A stretch of DNA of 64,000 nucleotides from Calycina herbarum (lineage: Eukaryota; Ascomycota; Leotiomycetes; Helotiales; Pezizellaceae). The notes beneath the pieces are model-generated. The model did not search any database, was not told where the DNA came from, and was given only the letters and a program-made list of their open reading frames with translations. Both the position numbers and the translations under genes were made by a program. Shown here piece by piece: positions 22,688 through 32,868 of the stretch (within the stretch, counting starts at the first letter, position 1; each line of letters starts with the position of its first letter). The stretch lies in contig LLEY01000072.1 in the NCBI GenBank assembly GCA_001414485.1, forward strand, positions 517,873-581,872, read 5' to 3'.

Positions 22688-23215
22688 GGTCGAAGAAGGT
22701 TATGCCCCAAAAATGAATCTTCTATGTTGTTCTTGAACTTGTTATTTGAGTACTGATTTCATCATCATCATAAATTCTAGCTGCATTGTATCGTTTATAA
22801 TGTCTTTAAGAGACTATAGTGTGATCTCTCCCCACTCCCTCTCGATTGCTCAGTTTGATAATTATTGCCTTAATGGGCAAATGCCCTCCCCACTTCTATG
22901 CGCTACTCAAGTACCTCGGTACCTTTCGCTCACAGTTTCAAAGTTATCGCAGCTTGGGCGGTTACGGCCCTGTAGTCGCGCGCTTCCAAGGGCTTAGTGG
23001 GATCACCAGCCACCTGCAAAACAACAAGTTCAATCGCAAATCAACAAGAAAATACATTATTAACTCCACAACGAATTTTATCGCACTTCACACACTTCTA
23101 CGTGATGGACAATCAAGATTGATGCATAGAAGGAAGGATTTTGAAATACCCCTTGAAGCCTCTGGGAGACTTCCAGGCCGAATGCAGGTATCAAGGACTA
23201 GCCCACGATGGCGAT

Positions 23216-24244
23216 ATGGACGAGCTAGCTCTCCGTCTCTTCAAAAATATGGAGCTGCGAGAATCACGACGAGGCGAGAGACAGGATTACAAGGAGCGAT
23301 TTAAAGTATTGCAAAACGCAAACAATTCCAAGGAAATCGTTCCCTTCTCCCGATTTAAAGACTTTCCATTGGAAATACAAAGATATATATGGAAAATTTC
23401 CCTTCCCGGACCACGATTTCTGTGTCCCTATTCAGTGGAAATGCCTGCCGGCGACCCATACCCATACTTTAACCACCCGGAATCGAAATTCCTAGAGAGT
23501 ACTCTCGTCTACACCACACCACAACCAGGCGACCCCCCTTGGTTGAATTTTGATAAGCAGTATCGTGTTCCGAATCCAATAGCTCTCAGTGTCTGCCGAA
23601 TCTCCCGCGAGGTCGCATTGAGTAAATATCAGCTTTGCTTTGGCACTTCTCAGATTTACGCCGATCTTACTACTGATATACTTTTCTTCCACGGGTTTTC
23701 CCAGGACATCATGGAATTCCTTGCCGAATGGTTAGATATTTGGTTTTTCCGCGGTAACGATCGACAGACTAATACACCGCCTCCTATCATTGCGGATTTA
23801 TTGCGCGTTGAGAATTTTGGATACCAGTGCGAAAATGGTTACGAGTCATATGATCCAGCAAGAACCGACGAGCGCGGTTCTTATGGCAATTTTCTTAAGG
23901 AAGCTCACTTGTGTTTTTACAGGAGTTTGAAAACTGTCTTCCTGTGCGATACTGTGGGGTTTGCTGTTGAGGATGAGCCAAGGGAGCCTGGTCAAATGGA
24001 ATTTGCTGAAGCGCCTGGTATGAATGAGTGGGAGGAGAAAGAGTCTTATCAGATCGCGATGAGGATAGCTCAAGGTCTTGAGGAAGAGAAGGGTTGTGAG
24101 AGGCCGAATCCGAAAGTACGATTTGCTCCGATTAAGTTATCTTATAATGTGCCTACGCTCTCAGAATTCCTCGAGAATCCATACGTAAGTCTCCTCGCAT
24201 ACCGGGTTTTGAGCAAATATACTAAAGTGTTCCATCAGGCATGA
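23216..24244 (+). CDS. 2EXR-type domain protein with uncertain start
   Basis: The frame runs from a TGA at 23120 to a stop at 24242-24244. A likely 54-nt intron at 24185-24238 (GTAAGT...ATACTAAAG...CATCAG) leaves only Ala plus stop in exon 2, giving 324 residues from ATG 23216. If the intron is retained the frame stays open and adds 18 residues. A SAP-like region (KYPLKPLGDFQAECRYQGL) lies upstream of that ATG, so the true start is probably earlier. The in-frame ATG 23105 is followed by TGA at codon 6. The 2EXR-like block is FSRFKDFPLEIQRYIWKISL, then PGPR. Such proteins are abundant in Leotiomycetes and of unknown function. An unrecognised upstream exon or a recent nonsense change are both possible. 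Confidence 0.7.
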   Translation: MDELALRLFKNMELRESRRGERQDYKERFKVLQNANNSKEIVPFSRFKDFPLEIQRYIWKISLPGPRFLCPYSVEMPAGDPYPYFNHPESKFLESTLVYTTPQPGDPPWLNFDKQYRVPNPIALSVCRISREVALSKYQLCFGTSQIYADLTTDILFFHGFSQDIMEFLAEWLDIWFFRGNDRQTNTPPPIIADLLRVENFGYQCENGYESYDPARTDERGSYGNFLKEAHLCFYRSLKTVFLCDTVGFAVEDEPREPGQMEFAEAPGMNEWEEKESYQIAMRIAQGLEEEKGCERPNPKVRFAPIKLSYNVPTLSEFLENPYVSLLAYRVLSKYTKVFHQA

Positions 24245-24461
24245 ACATTTTTGAAAGCTACGTTCCCCATTCAGAGCTTATTTCCTATTCGGGAAAATGC
24301 AATCCTAGTCGCTCATTGGCTGCCAACAATATTACCCCGCAGTAGCCACCGATCACAAATCATACACATGTAATCAAGCATCTCACTCTCCATTTCCCAA
24401 TAAGTGGTTCTAAAACGGCGTACATCCAAGTGTGCAATTCCTCAAAGTAGTATCTTTCACC

Positions 24462-26330
24462 ATGAATGGATTTAACGTACTTCTTCCCGCAGGTCCCTCA
24501 ATCACTGTGCACAAAAGTTGGGATGTTCCGGGACGGAAGAAGAAAGCCCAAGGGAAGACGAGGATCTTTAGGGATAAAAATATCCGGATAAATTATGAGT
24601 CGGGAGGGAGGTTGGAAGAGCGACAGGAGAGGAATTTAAAAAACGAAACAAGTACTACACCGAGACATTTCGAGTTCATCCAGTCCTCCTCGCCAGGAAC
24701 CAAGAATCCCCAAGTCCAGAAACTAGTACGAATACATGTCAGGAACGACTATCTCCATCGAACCTCCCACCAATCTAGATCTCAACACTCAATAATAAAA
24801 CCCAGTCCGCCGAAGTCATCCAGTTCCTCTCCGCCCAACCAATCAATCGCCCTATTTAAGTCTCCAATACCCCCCCTGATAGGCAACCCCACATCCCTAC
24901 AAACATACACCTATCCCATACCCCTTTCTCCTTCCGCCCATATACTATTAGAATCCTACCTTACTCATACGCCTCCCCGTGTTTACCCACTGGAATCATG
25001 TCTCAAATCTAATCCACTAAGGTATGCCTCGATTCCTTTCCTCCCTCTTCTCAACTCCCAAAACTTCAGTCTTTCTCGAAGAAGAAAACTGACTCCACAG
25101 GTCACCCGAATGGTTTTGGAAGGCAGTAGGCGATGAAGCTATGCTCATGGGGATTCTTTATGCGGGCGCTTTGTATAAGGCTATGCGGGAAGGGAGGGGT
25201 GAGTCAAGGGAGATGTGGGAGTATGAGGGACGGTGTGTTCGAGTTGTGAGGAGGAGGCTGGAGACGGAAGAGGAGGGTAAGGGAGGGGATGAGGGGATTG
25301 GGGCTGTTACTTGTTTGGCTCTTGGGGAGGTGAGTACTCTCTTTTCTTCTGAGAGAGATGGATGGGATGGGGACAGGGTATTGGTGATGAGGGGCTGACT
25401 AGTAAAAGGCAATAGCAGGACGACCGAACCTCTGGAGAGTCCACATGGAAGGCATCAAAGAGATGTTGAGATTGAGGAAATCGAAGAGGCCGTTGGCGAA
25501 AATGATTGAGGCTAAGATTCGACGGTATGTTTTCTTTGCTTTCCCTCACCCTCTCTATCCCCCTCACCATCTCTATTTCCACTTCCTAACCATTTACATT
25601 TCCCTTGTACTAACAAAATCCAAGAGCCGACATAACAGGAGCAATAGATTACTTCACTCCCCCAATCCTCCCCTCCACGCCCTCCTCTCACCCTCCAATT
25701 TGGGATACCCTTCCCACATCGCTTCGTGTCTCTTTAACCCAGGATTCCAAAACTTACTTCGCCACAACTTCTATTTCTCCAGCTCTCGTCCCTATACTTG
25801 CGGACTTAGTACTATTCACACAAACCATCTATTTTGCTTCGGAAAACAAAATTCGTCTAGATCCCGAGATTTTTACAGAATGTTTATACAGCTTAGAGGG
25901 TGCACTACTTTCTTTCCCTTCTTCGCCAACCCCGACTTCATCCCCATCAAACTTAGATAAAGTAACCCGTCTAGCCTCCCTCCTCTACTTGAAAGCTATA
26001 CTCCAAGAATTTCCACATTCAAATACCGGACCACGAGTTCTTCTGCAAGAACTCCGAGATTCCCTGGTCGGTTTACATATGCAAAGTTCGGTAATTTTGG
26101 AAGAGGAGAGAGAGTTGTTGGTTTGGAGTGCGACTGGGGGGGCTTGTTTTTCGGGTGAGGAGGGAGAGATGAGAGGGTGGTTTGTGGGGTTTTTGAGAAG
26201 GGTTGTTGAGGTGGATTGGGATGGGGACAGGTATTCAGGACGGAGAGGGGAGATGGAGAGGCTGTTGAACTTGAAGGGTGTTTTTGGGGAGGCTTTTGAG
26301 ATTGTGTGGAGGGAGGTTGGGATGCGATGA
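24462..26330 (+). CDS. Fungal transcription-factor-like protein lacking a zinc cluster
   Basis: Four exons, 24462-25021, 25101-25329, 25409-25524 and 25625-26330, close at 536 residues; all three introns have GT...AG ends and phases match. After a low-complexity N-terminus comes a basic motif (VQKLVRIHVRNDYLHR), then the helical region of the fungal-specific factor family: SPEWFWKAVGDEAMLMG, CLALGEAIAGRPNLWRVHME, and the C-terminal LLVWSATGGACFSG block. This family often lacks a Zn2Cys6 finger and keeps only the regulatory domain, so DNA binding is unproven. The exact start is uncertain because the first ~70 residues look unconserved. Codon use is C/T-rich in exon 1 and G-rich in exon 4, an odd strand skew within one gene. 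Confidence 0.78.
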
Positions 26331-28006
26331 CCTGGGTTTATGAACTAGTGTTTGGATGAGTATAAAAACCTTTACACACTACTTCGGGGATTGAGCTGAG
26401 TACTGTTATTGCTTGTTATAACCATTGTAGAAGGGATTTGAGGAAGTGGGGGATTTGATAAGGACTTGAGGGCTTATAGTAGGGGCGATATTGTAATATT
26501 GAAGATAGGTTATGAGGGGGTGAAGATATTAGAACTCTTCCCGTTTTAGTTGGGGAGGAGGATATGAATTGGGATGTGGATAGGGAGTAGGTAGGAGGGG
26601 GATGGAGAGGTTGGAAGATGCCTGAGGGATTTTCGAATGTGTTGGGGGCAAGGCTTGGGTTGTGGATGTAGATATGGATGTGAATGTAGGGTTTAATGGA
26701 GGTTGAAAGGTTGTTAAATGTGAGGATGTTTTCAGAAGACTTTTGAGTGTGTCGGGGAAGGGTTGGGAAGGAAAACAATTAAACGGTAATTGACTATTTT
26801 ACTCCTTAATTAATCGCAAATACCTAATATACCCCTAAAATAATATGTGGTGACAGCAATACCCTTATTTCTGTTACCCCTTAAACTTTTGCGCTAAAAG
26901 AAGGGTATTCTAGTCTTAAAAGAGGGATATTTAAGTCGGAAACACACTACTTTTACTCATTCATGATAACTTCGGAGTTATAGTCCTAGTATTCACTACT
27001 CTTCTATTTACTTTGCCCTAGCAAGTAGCCCCTAGAAATTATTTTATAACCTCTCGCTCCACCTCCCCCGCTCGGTAACAGGCCTTCGTAACTAATTGCG
27101 GAGCAGTATATCGTGGTAGTGGTGGTATTTTAGCTAGAATAGAGGGAACAGCAACATCTTATAGTAAGATCTAGCATCTTGACGTACAAGCTTCAATTTA
27201 CTGAAAAGATATATTGTAAAAATAAAATAGTGAATATTTGCTAACAAAAATACCTCCCTTTTCTAACAGGAATACCCCTCTTTTTTAAGGGGTAATGAAA
27301 CAAGGGCATTGTTGCCGCCACCTTATTTTAGGGTTATACTATGTATTTATATTCAATTAGGTGGTAGAATAGTCAATTACCAATAATTAAAAGATGAGAA
27401 TAGGTTTGGTCTTGTGTTTTAAGGTAGAAGAGCAGGATTAAAATAAGACTTTTCGTTATTGTTCTACATACAGCTGGAGACAGCATTATTCTTCTACATA
27501 GCCTTGAACAATTAAAATCATTATACGAAATATTTGGAATAACTAAGTCTTCTAAAATAGTTGAGTTAATTGTTCCAGGACATCTAGCACAACGTCTTCC
27601 CATTGTGTACTGTCACCGATGACCAAGACTCTTACTAGATGAGAATGACATCTTATAAACACATAACTGACTAGATTAGCTCCACTTCTACAATTTAATT
27701 GATAAGTTAGTCTTCACTTCTTCACGAAGACATTGTACAAAGTGACCTTGGAGTTGCTTTTAGTACTATCAGTAATAGATTTTCCAGACCTCCAGGAACC
27801 AGCGGGAAACCCCAAATACCCGTTTTGTGAAATCGTTGCTGCGAGACTAGCTCGTAACGTTGATTGTCTTTCCAGAAAGCACAACCAAGAGGCCAAATTT
27901 CGTCGAAGAAAAAAAGGAAGAATCATAGATTAGGTCCTTTCTTAACAATGACATTGTAATGCTTCAAAGATGTTAATAAGAATAGTTACGCAAGTTAGAG
28001 GTGCAA
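26331..28006. other. AT-rich intergenic region carrying a long-TIR element
   Basis: No supportable gene. The main content is the inverted-repeat element at 26785-27381. The small ORFs at 27373-27603 and 27733-27933 have no features of real genes. Confidence 0.5.
26785..27381. mobile_element. ~600-bp non-autonomous element with long imperfect TIRs
   Basis: The left arm starts GGTAATTGACTATTTTAC and contains TACCCCTAAAATAA, CAATACCCTTATTTC, TTACCCCTTAAA and AAGGGTATTC. The right arm, read in reverse complement from 27381, gives GGTAATTGACTATTCTAC, TAACCCTAAAATAAGG, CAATGCCCTTGTTTC, TTACCCCTTAAA and GGGGTATTCC in the same order. The arms are about 145-160 bp each around a ~290-bp centre (about 26945-27235). 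No ORF and no certain target duplication (TTAA occurs close to both ends but not adjacent). Divergence between the arms points to an old, mutated copy. Confidence 0.75.
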
Positions 28007-28737
28007 TTATTTTCTTACATCGGTATCAAATTCTTGTCCGCAAATCCACTCGCTACTGCCGGTTTTAAAGTAGCATTTGTCTAAATAATCTTGTGCGTAC
28101 GAGGCCATGTATCCTATATCCGGTTGAATATCGTGAGGATTCTTCCAAAAATTGATTAGTTTCAGCCCTTTGAATTGAGAAGTTAACGGTTATTTTACAT
28201 CGTTGCAAATCCAGAATGAAATGTCCCCCTGGTCCCAGTATCCCATCCGGGTGCAGTCTCGCGCCTTCAATGGGACAAGATAACGCTTGCCATCCCCGTA
28301 CTTATGAGCATAGTCGATGGCAGCTTGTACTTTCTTCCAGTCGTCAACAAAGTCCCAATGGTGAAAAGCCCTAGAATTTTGAGACATTAGCAATGGAAGA
28401 ATTTGGACTTCTGCTTGCCGATTGATGATATGGAATGGTAGAGTGTAAAAGGGAAAAGAAGGACAGATTGGAGAGTGGAAAAGTAGCGGAGCTTTCGCTT
28501 ACATGTCAGCATCTTGGCAACAGTGTATGCCATCCTTATTACGCTAATTTGGGGTCAGTGACTGTTTCCTTTAATTGAGCAAAACATAATGGAAGGAAAG
28601 AGAAGATTTACCTGATGGATGAGGCTAGTTTCGTTAATGGGAATTCTTGGCATGACAGAAGGAATAGCGGAAGCCATGACGACAGAAAGTAAAGAGAGGC
28701 ACAAAGCCAAGAAGAATCCAAAGTTAAAACAAGTCAT
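28007..28737 (-). CDS. Small secreted cysteine-containing protein (effector-like)
   Basis: Four minus-strand exons, 28737-28612, 28534-28503, 28370-28199 and 28141-28007, close at 154 residues; exon 2 is only 32 nt. Introns are 77, 132 and 57 nt with consensus ends. A signal peptide (MTCFNFGFFLALCLSLLSVV, cleaved near ASA) precedes a mature chain of about 130 residues with six cysteines (HCC, RDC, WIC, DKC, WIC). The second half is aromatic-rich (RMGYWDQGDISFWICND). I recognise no named family. Size, secretion, even cysteine number and the AT-rich, element-bearing neighbourhood fit the usual profile of fungal effector candidates; that role is inference. No ATG-initiated single ORF shows the whole gene, so automated annotation may miss it. 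Confidence 0.8.
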
Positions 28738-30100
28738 GTTTGTTTGTGGTGCGAGAAGGCTTGACAGTTTGTTTGTGAAAGATGTGTGTGTTAAAACATC
28801 TGCCAAGTTGTTGTTTCGTGTTGTGGAAAGGGAGGTGGAAGAGAGGAAGGACTCGAAGGCAGTTATTTATGCTATTGGAATGATCTTGTTTATTGTAAAT
28901 AAGCGTAAGCAAAGAATAGACTGAATGAATTCTACTGTTCGTTATCCACCTTGCTCTTCAACAGCTATTCGCGTATTCAATGGTTAGAATAAAGTGTGCA
29001 GTATTCGGTTATTCAACTATATTCGCCACTCCTTTACTTCGTGGCGTAACTTTATACCAGTAAACTTTGTGCAAAAACTCGAAGATACGAGTGCTTGTTG
29101 TCCTAGTCTAAGAAAATCCTGGAAGTGTCGAAATGGGCTGGAACTCAGGCGTATTTGGAGTGCAGACCAGAAAGAAAGGGGCCTACATAGGAAGCCACGA
29201 ATGTTACCATCCATTGGCTATTTGCAATGGTTCTATTATTCAAAGTGCTCTTTTTTTAATTTACTAATGAATAAACGAGCTTCAATTCCCTCACCTAATT
29301 GTAAGTGAACATAGATCTACTCCCAAGCAGATCATGAGATCGTGAAGTTATTTTGAATAATTCTTCTACTTTTTTCAGAATTACAACCTTGGATCAGCAA
29401 TCAAGGAAATACGCTGATATGGAGGAAACCGCTTTTGATTTTTCCGAGCTGCTGGTTTCAATTTATCTTGCATCTACTTGACAAGATCATGCATGGGTAG
29501 TAGTGAGACGAATAGTTAAAGTGTGTGAATTTCCAGCCCATGAATGGAACTTTCCGCATGGTATACTGAGTGAATATTCGTTGCCTTCTGCGTATTATCT
29601 TGGTTATTAAGTGAGTCGTGGTATTAAGTGATTATCTTACCATTTTTGCCTCCTCGCTAAAGGTGTCATCCGCTGCTTTGCCTCCGACACTCTTAAGTAA
29701 ATAATTAATTCTACAACAATCAACGGTCGCAAAGACTTACTTTCTTATGTTTATCGTAGATCTAATTGAAATCCACCATACACCTGAAGGAATAGTTAAC
29801 AGATAGTGTGGATGTCTGTCAAAACTTTTCAAGATTAAATACCCAGGTTTCAGTTAAGTTTCAAGGCAAAAAACGAATTCTTCGATTCCTAAGTATAAAT
29901 AGTATCCATTCTCACTTAAACATAAGACAATACGCATAGTGCGACAAGTATAAGGAATCCTCTCAGCTAGTTCTGCTTGTTCAGAAGCTTTCATTGGCGT
30001 AGCGGCGTCTTCTAAGTGATTAATGAGGAGGCAGCCTCAGTCAAGGGTCTCTCCTTGATATTTATGCTGTTGGAACACATTGTATTTTCCCGCACATTTC
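28738..30100. other. AT-rich gap between the secreted protein and a small ORF
   Basis: About 1.35 kb. Contains the promoter of the secreted-protein gene; I see no gene, clear repeat or RNA. ORFs at 28994-29308 and 29017-29214 overlap on opposite strands and look random. Confidence 0.45.
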
Positions 30101-30628
30101 ATGCTACAAAATCCTGCATCCTTGAACTCGAGATTGTGTATCCATCGCATTCCTTCAACCACGACCAGATTATTGGTACCTGCCTACCATAATCAATCAA
30201 AGCAATGCCAAAGAGCAGCTCCCAAACCCCCAAAACAGAAAACTTTCTCCCCTAGTCTCCTCGAATCTCCCATACCCATACCCACACCCACACCCACACC
30301 CCCAAAAAAGACAAAAAGACAAAGATGGAAACCTAGTTCAAAACCAGGCTTCCCCTCCCTATCCTCCCAGGAGACAGTAGAACGGTTTAGACGCCTGGCC
30401 AGTTGGTTATTCCCCCCAAAGAAATTCGAGTCTAGGTCCTTTGATCTCTCATCCTCCATTACCAAAGAAAATAATCCGTCCTCCCGCTTCAAGCTCAACA
30501 ACATCACCTCAAGCGACATGATACTCACGGCTCTTAGAACGTCAAATGTGTTCGAATCAAAAAAAGAAAGGCTTACAGAATACAACTTGACAGAACGAAA
30601 AAACAAGAGAAGACTGGTGGAGAGATAA
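30101..30628 (+). CDS. Hypothetical basic protein
   Basis: 175 residues from the ATG at 30101 (the frame is open a little further upstream without an ATG). The first ~35 residues lack acidic residues and contain scattered Arg and Ser (SRLCIHRIPSTTTRLLVPAY), which could be a mitochondrial presequence. A PTPTPTPPKKTKRQRWK tract and a basic C-terminus (TERKNKRRLVER) follow. No recognised domain. It could be a real small nuclear-encoded gene or a chance ORF. Confidence 0.4.
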   Translation: MLQNPASLNSRLCIHRIPSTTTRLLVPAYHNQSKQCQRAAPKPPKQKTFSPSLLESPIPIPTPTPTPPKKTKRQRWKPSSKPGFPSLSSQETVERFRRLASWLFPPKKFESRSFDLSSSITKENNPSSRFKLNNITSSDMILTALRTSNVFESKKERLTEYNLTERKNKRRLVER

Positions 30629-30923
30629 AGTTTACTTTTCCCTTCTATATTCAACATTATATAACTTGCATTATTGTTTTCATCTCCCTCTCGTCATGCT
30701 ACTACTAACTAGCCATCATCCAAATTTTTACGCTCCAGATGAAAAAACAAGAGACTGGTATCAAAAGTAATCTAAAAATCCCTCCATATCCCAAAACGCC
30801 AGGTGCCTCAGCGACCAATATTAAAAAGAAAAACTGGCGCCGTCATGGAGCCAAAATATCGACAAAAAATAAAACAAGAAAAAATGCAAAGGATTGCTAT
30901 CCTGCAAGTATAACAATCAATGC

Positions 30924-32868
30924 TTAAACAGCATTCTCACCCCTCTTCTCCTCACCCACCGCCACCACATCCTCGTCACTCGATCCAAGCGGTGACCCCG
31001 TAGGCGCGAACGAACTTCTTTGACGGATTCGAGAACCATAAACGTAGAAGCAGATAGGAATAGGCACCAAGAGCGCCGCCACACATCCAAGAAGAGTACT
31101 AGCCCAGTTGACACCCAATCCATTGAACATATAAGTCGCGAAAAGAGGGAATACAGCGCCAGCAATCGATCTCAAGAGAGTATTCGCTGCAATAGCCGAA
31201 GCGGCGAACATGAGATAGGCATCGACGATGTAATTGAGAGATTGTAAGAAGATGGCAAGGAGACCGAAGCCAGTGAAGAGACCGGAGAGAGTGGGGACTA
31301 TCCAGTGGACTGACTCTTTGTATCCGGACCAACCGAACCAGAAGAGTCCTAGGGTGAAGGAGACTCCGCCTGCGATCACCGGGGGAAGACGCCATTCTGG
31401 GACGACGACGTTGTTGTTTGCGAGGAGTTTTTTGTTGTATGACGGTTGAGTGAGGATTACGTAGATTCCGGCAATGATCATACCGATAATCATACCGAAA
31501 TAAGGCAGTCCCGCGATACCGGGTTTCATTCCGTGAATTTGTTGGAAGACGATGGGGTATGCTGTTAGAAAAAGATAGAGCAGTCCGTAGATGAACGACA
31601 TGTAGATGGAAAGGAGAAGCACGATTGGTTCCGAGATGAGGATTCGTAGTGGACGACTGAAATTCTTGTTAACGAGCTCGCGGAAGTCGATTTCAATTTC
31701 CTCTTGCTTGGCGTGGATGCCCCAGTTCTTGGTTCTGCGACGGAGTTCTTCGGCTTTTTGAACGAGGATGACTGGTGGGTAGGTTTCCTCGAGAAATAAA
31801 AGGTCGAGGAAGAAGGCGACGAATCCCAGGATGGCAACGATCCACTCTGTCCAGCGCCATCCAAGGTGAGAGTCGACAATAAATCCACCGATGAATGGAG
31901 CGAGGAGAGGACCAGTGAAGACTGTCATGGAGAAGACAGTGATGGCCATTCCTCGAGTTCTGTTATCAAACATATCAGAAAACACTGCTGCTACGACTGC
32001 AAGAGGGCAGGCACCAAAGACACCTAATCAAATTAGCTTTTTGGAAATTCGATTGCAAGATGTATTTGTACTGACCTCCCCAGAATCTGCATATCAAAAC
32101 AGTTTGCAAGTCCTTTCCAACAGCGACTGCGACTTGAAATATGGAAAACCCAAACATGCCAACAACAAGTGGTAGTCGTCTTCCTTTCAACTCACTGAGA
32201 GGCGCCCAGAAGAGGGGTCCCACAGCGAAACCCAAAACGTAAAATGATAAGCCTAACAGACCAACTTCGGTGGAAACGTGGAATTGTGAAGAGACGGCAA
32301 CTGTGGCCGTTGAAAATATACTCGAGGTAAAGGCAGAAACGAAGGTTGTGAATCCTAAGATGGCGGCCGTGAAAATTCTGGGGTATGAATTAGCATCGGG
32401 TATAATTGTATGAGAGCCATTGGCAACGTACTTTTTTTTCATGGGCCAATTCTGGGCGTGCATGGGATCATCCGGGCCAGAAAATTCCACAACATATTCC
32501 TCTCTATCTGGTAGAGCTGGGGGAAGGGACTTTCCCATTCCCATTTCAGGTAAAGGTCTCCGACTATCTCTGCTCTTTGTGGTGGGTGACTGTCCAATGG
32601 TGGCCGCATGTTGACTCTTGGCTGTATGTATCCTGCTTAGTACTGTTGGGTGACGTTCGAGATCTCGTTGTGTTGGTACTCTGCTCATGCTACCTTCCCG
32701 CTGTCTCTGTGATCGGGTGGCATCTGAGGAGGAGGTGGAAGCGGAAGAAGCTGTTGGGATCCTTTCGACTTCGTGGCTCAGGCGATTGTGGGCTGTTGCT
32801 GGTACGGGAAATCGCTCTGGGGAAGCATCCCTCTCGTTGCGTATCATGTTCTGATCGGCGTCGTTCAT
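30924..32868 (-). CDS. MFS drug:H+ antiporter (DHA1 type)
   Basis: Three minus-strand exons, 32868-32432, 32377-32076 and 32023-30924, close at 612 residues; introns are 54 and 52 nt. A ~145-residue cytosolic N-terminus rich in Ser, Arg and Pro ends in the family motif VVEFSGPDDPMHAQNWP. Twelve membrane spans follow, with the A-loop motif APLSELKGRR and the antiporter signature GPLLAPFIGG in helix 5. The RRRTKNWGIHAKQEEIE loop is the central cytosolic loop. DHA1 exporters of this type expel toxicants, polyamines and fungicides across the plasma membrane; the substrate is not predictable here. The gene stands alone with no biosynthetic neighbours. Confidence 0.93.

Noticed and set aside
30193..30657. 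154-residue minus-strand ORF overlapping the basic hypothetical protein
   Set aside because: Its Gly-Val repeat is the mirror of the PTPTPT tract on the other strand; the plus-strand frame has the better start.
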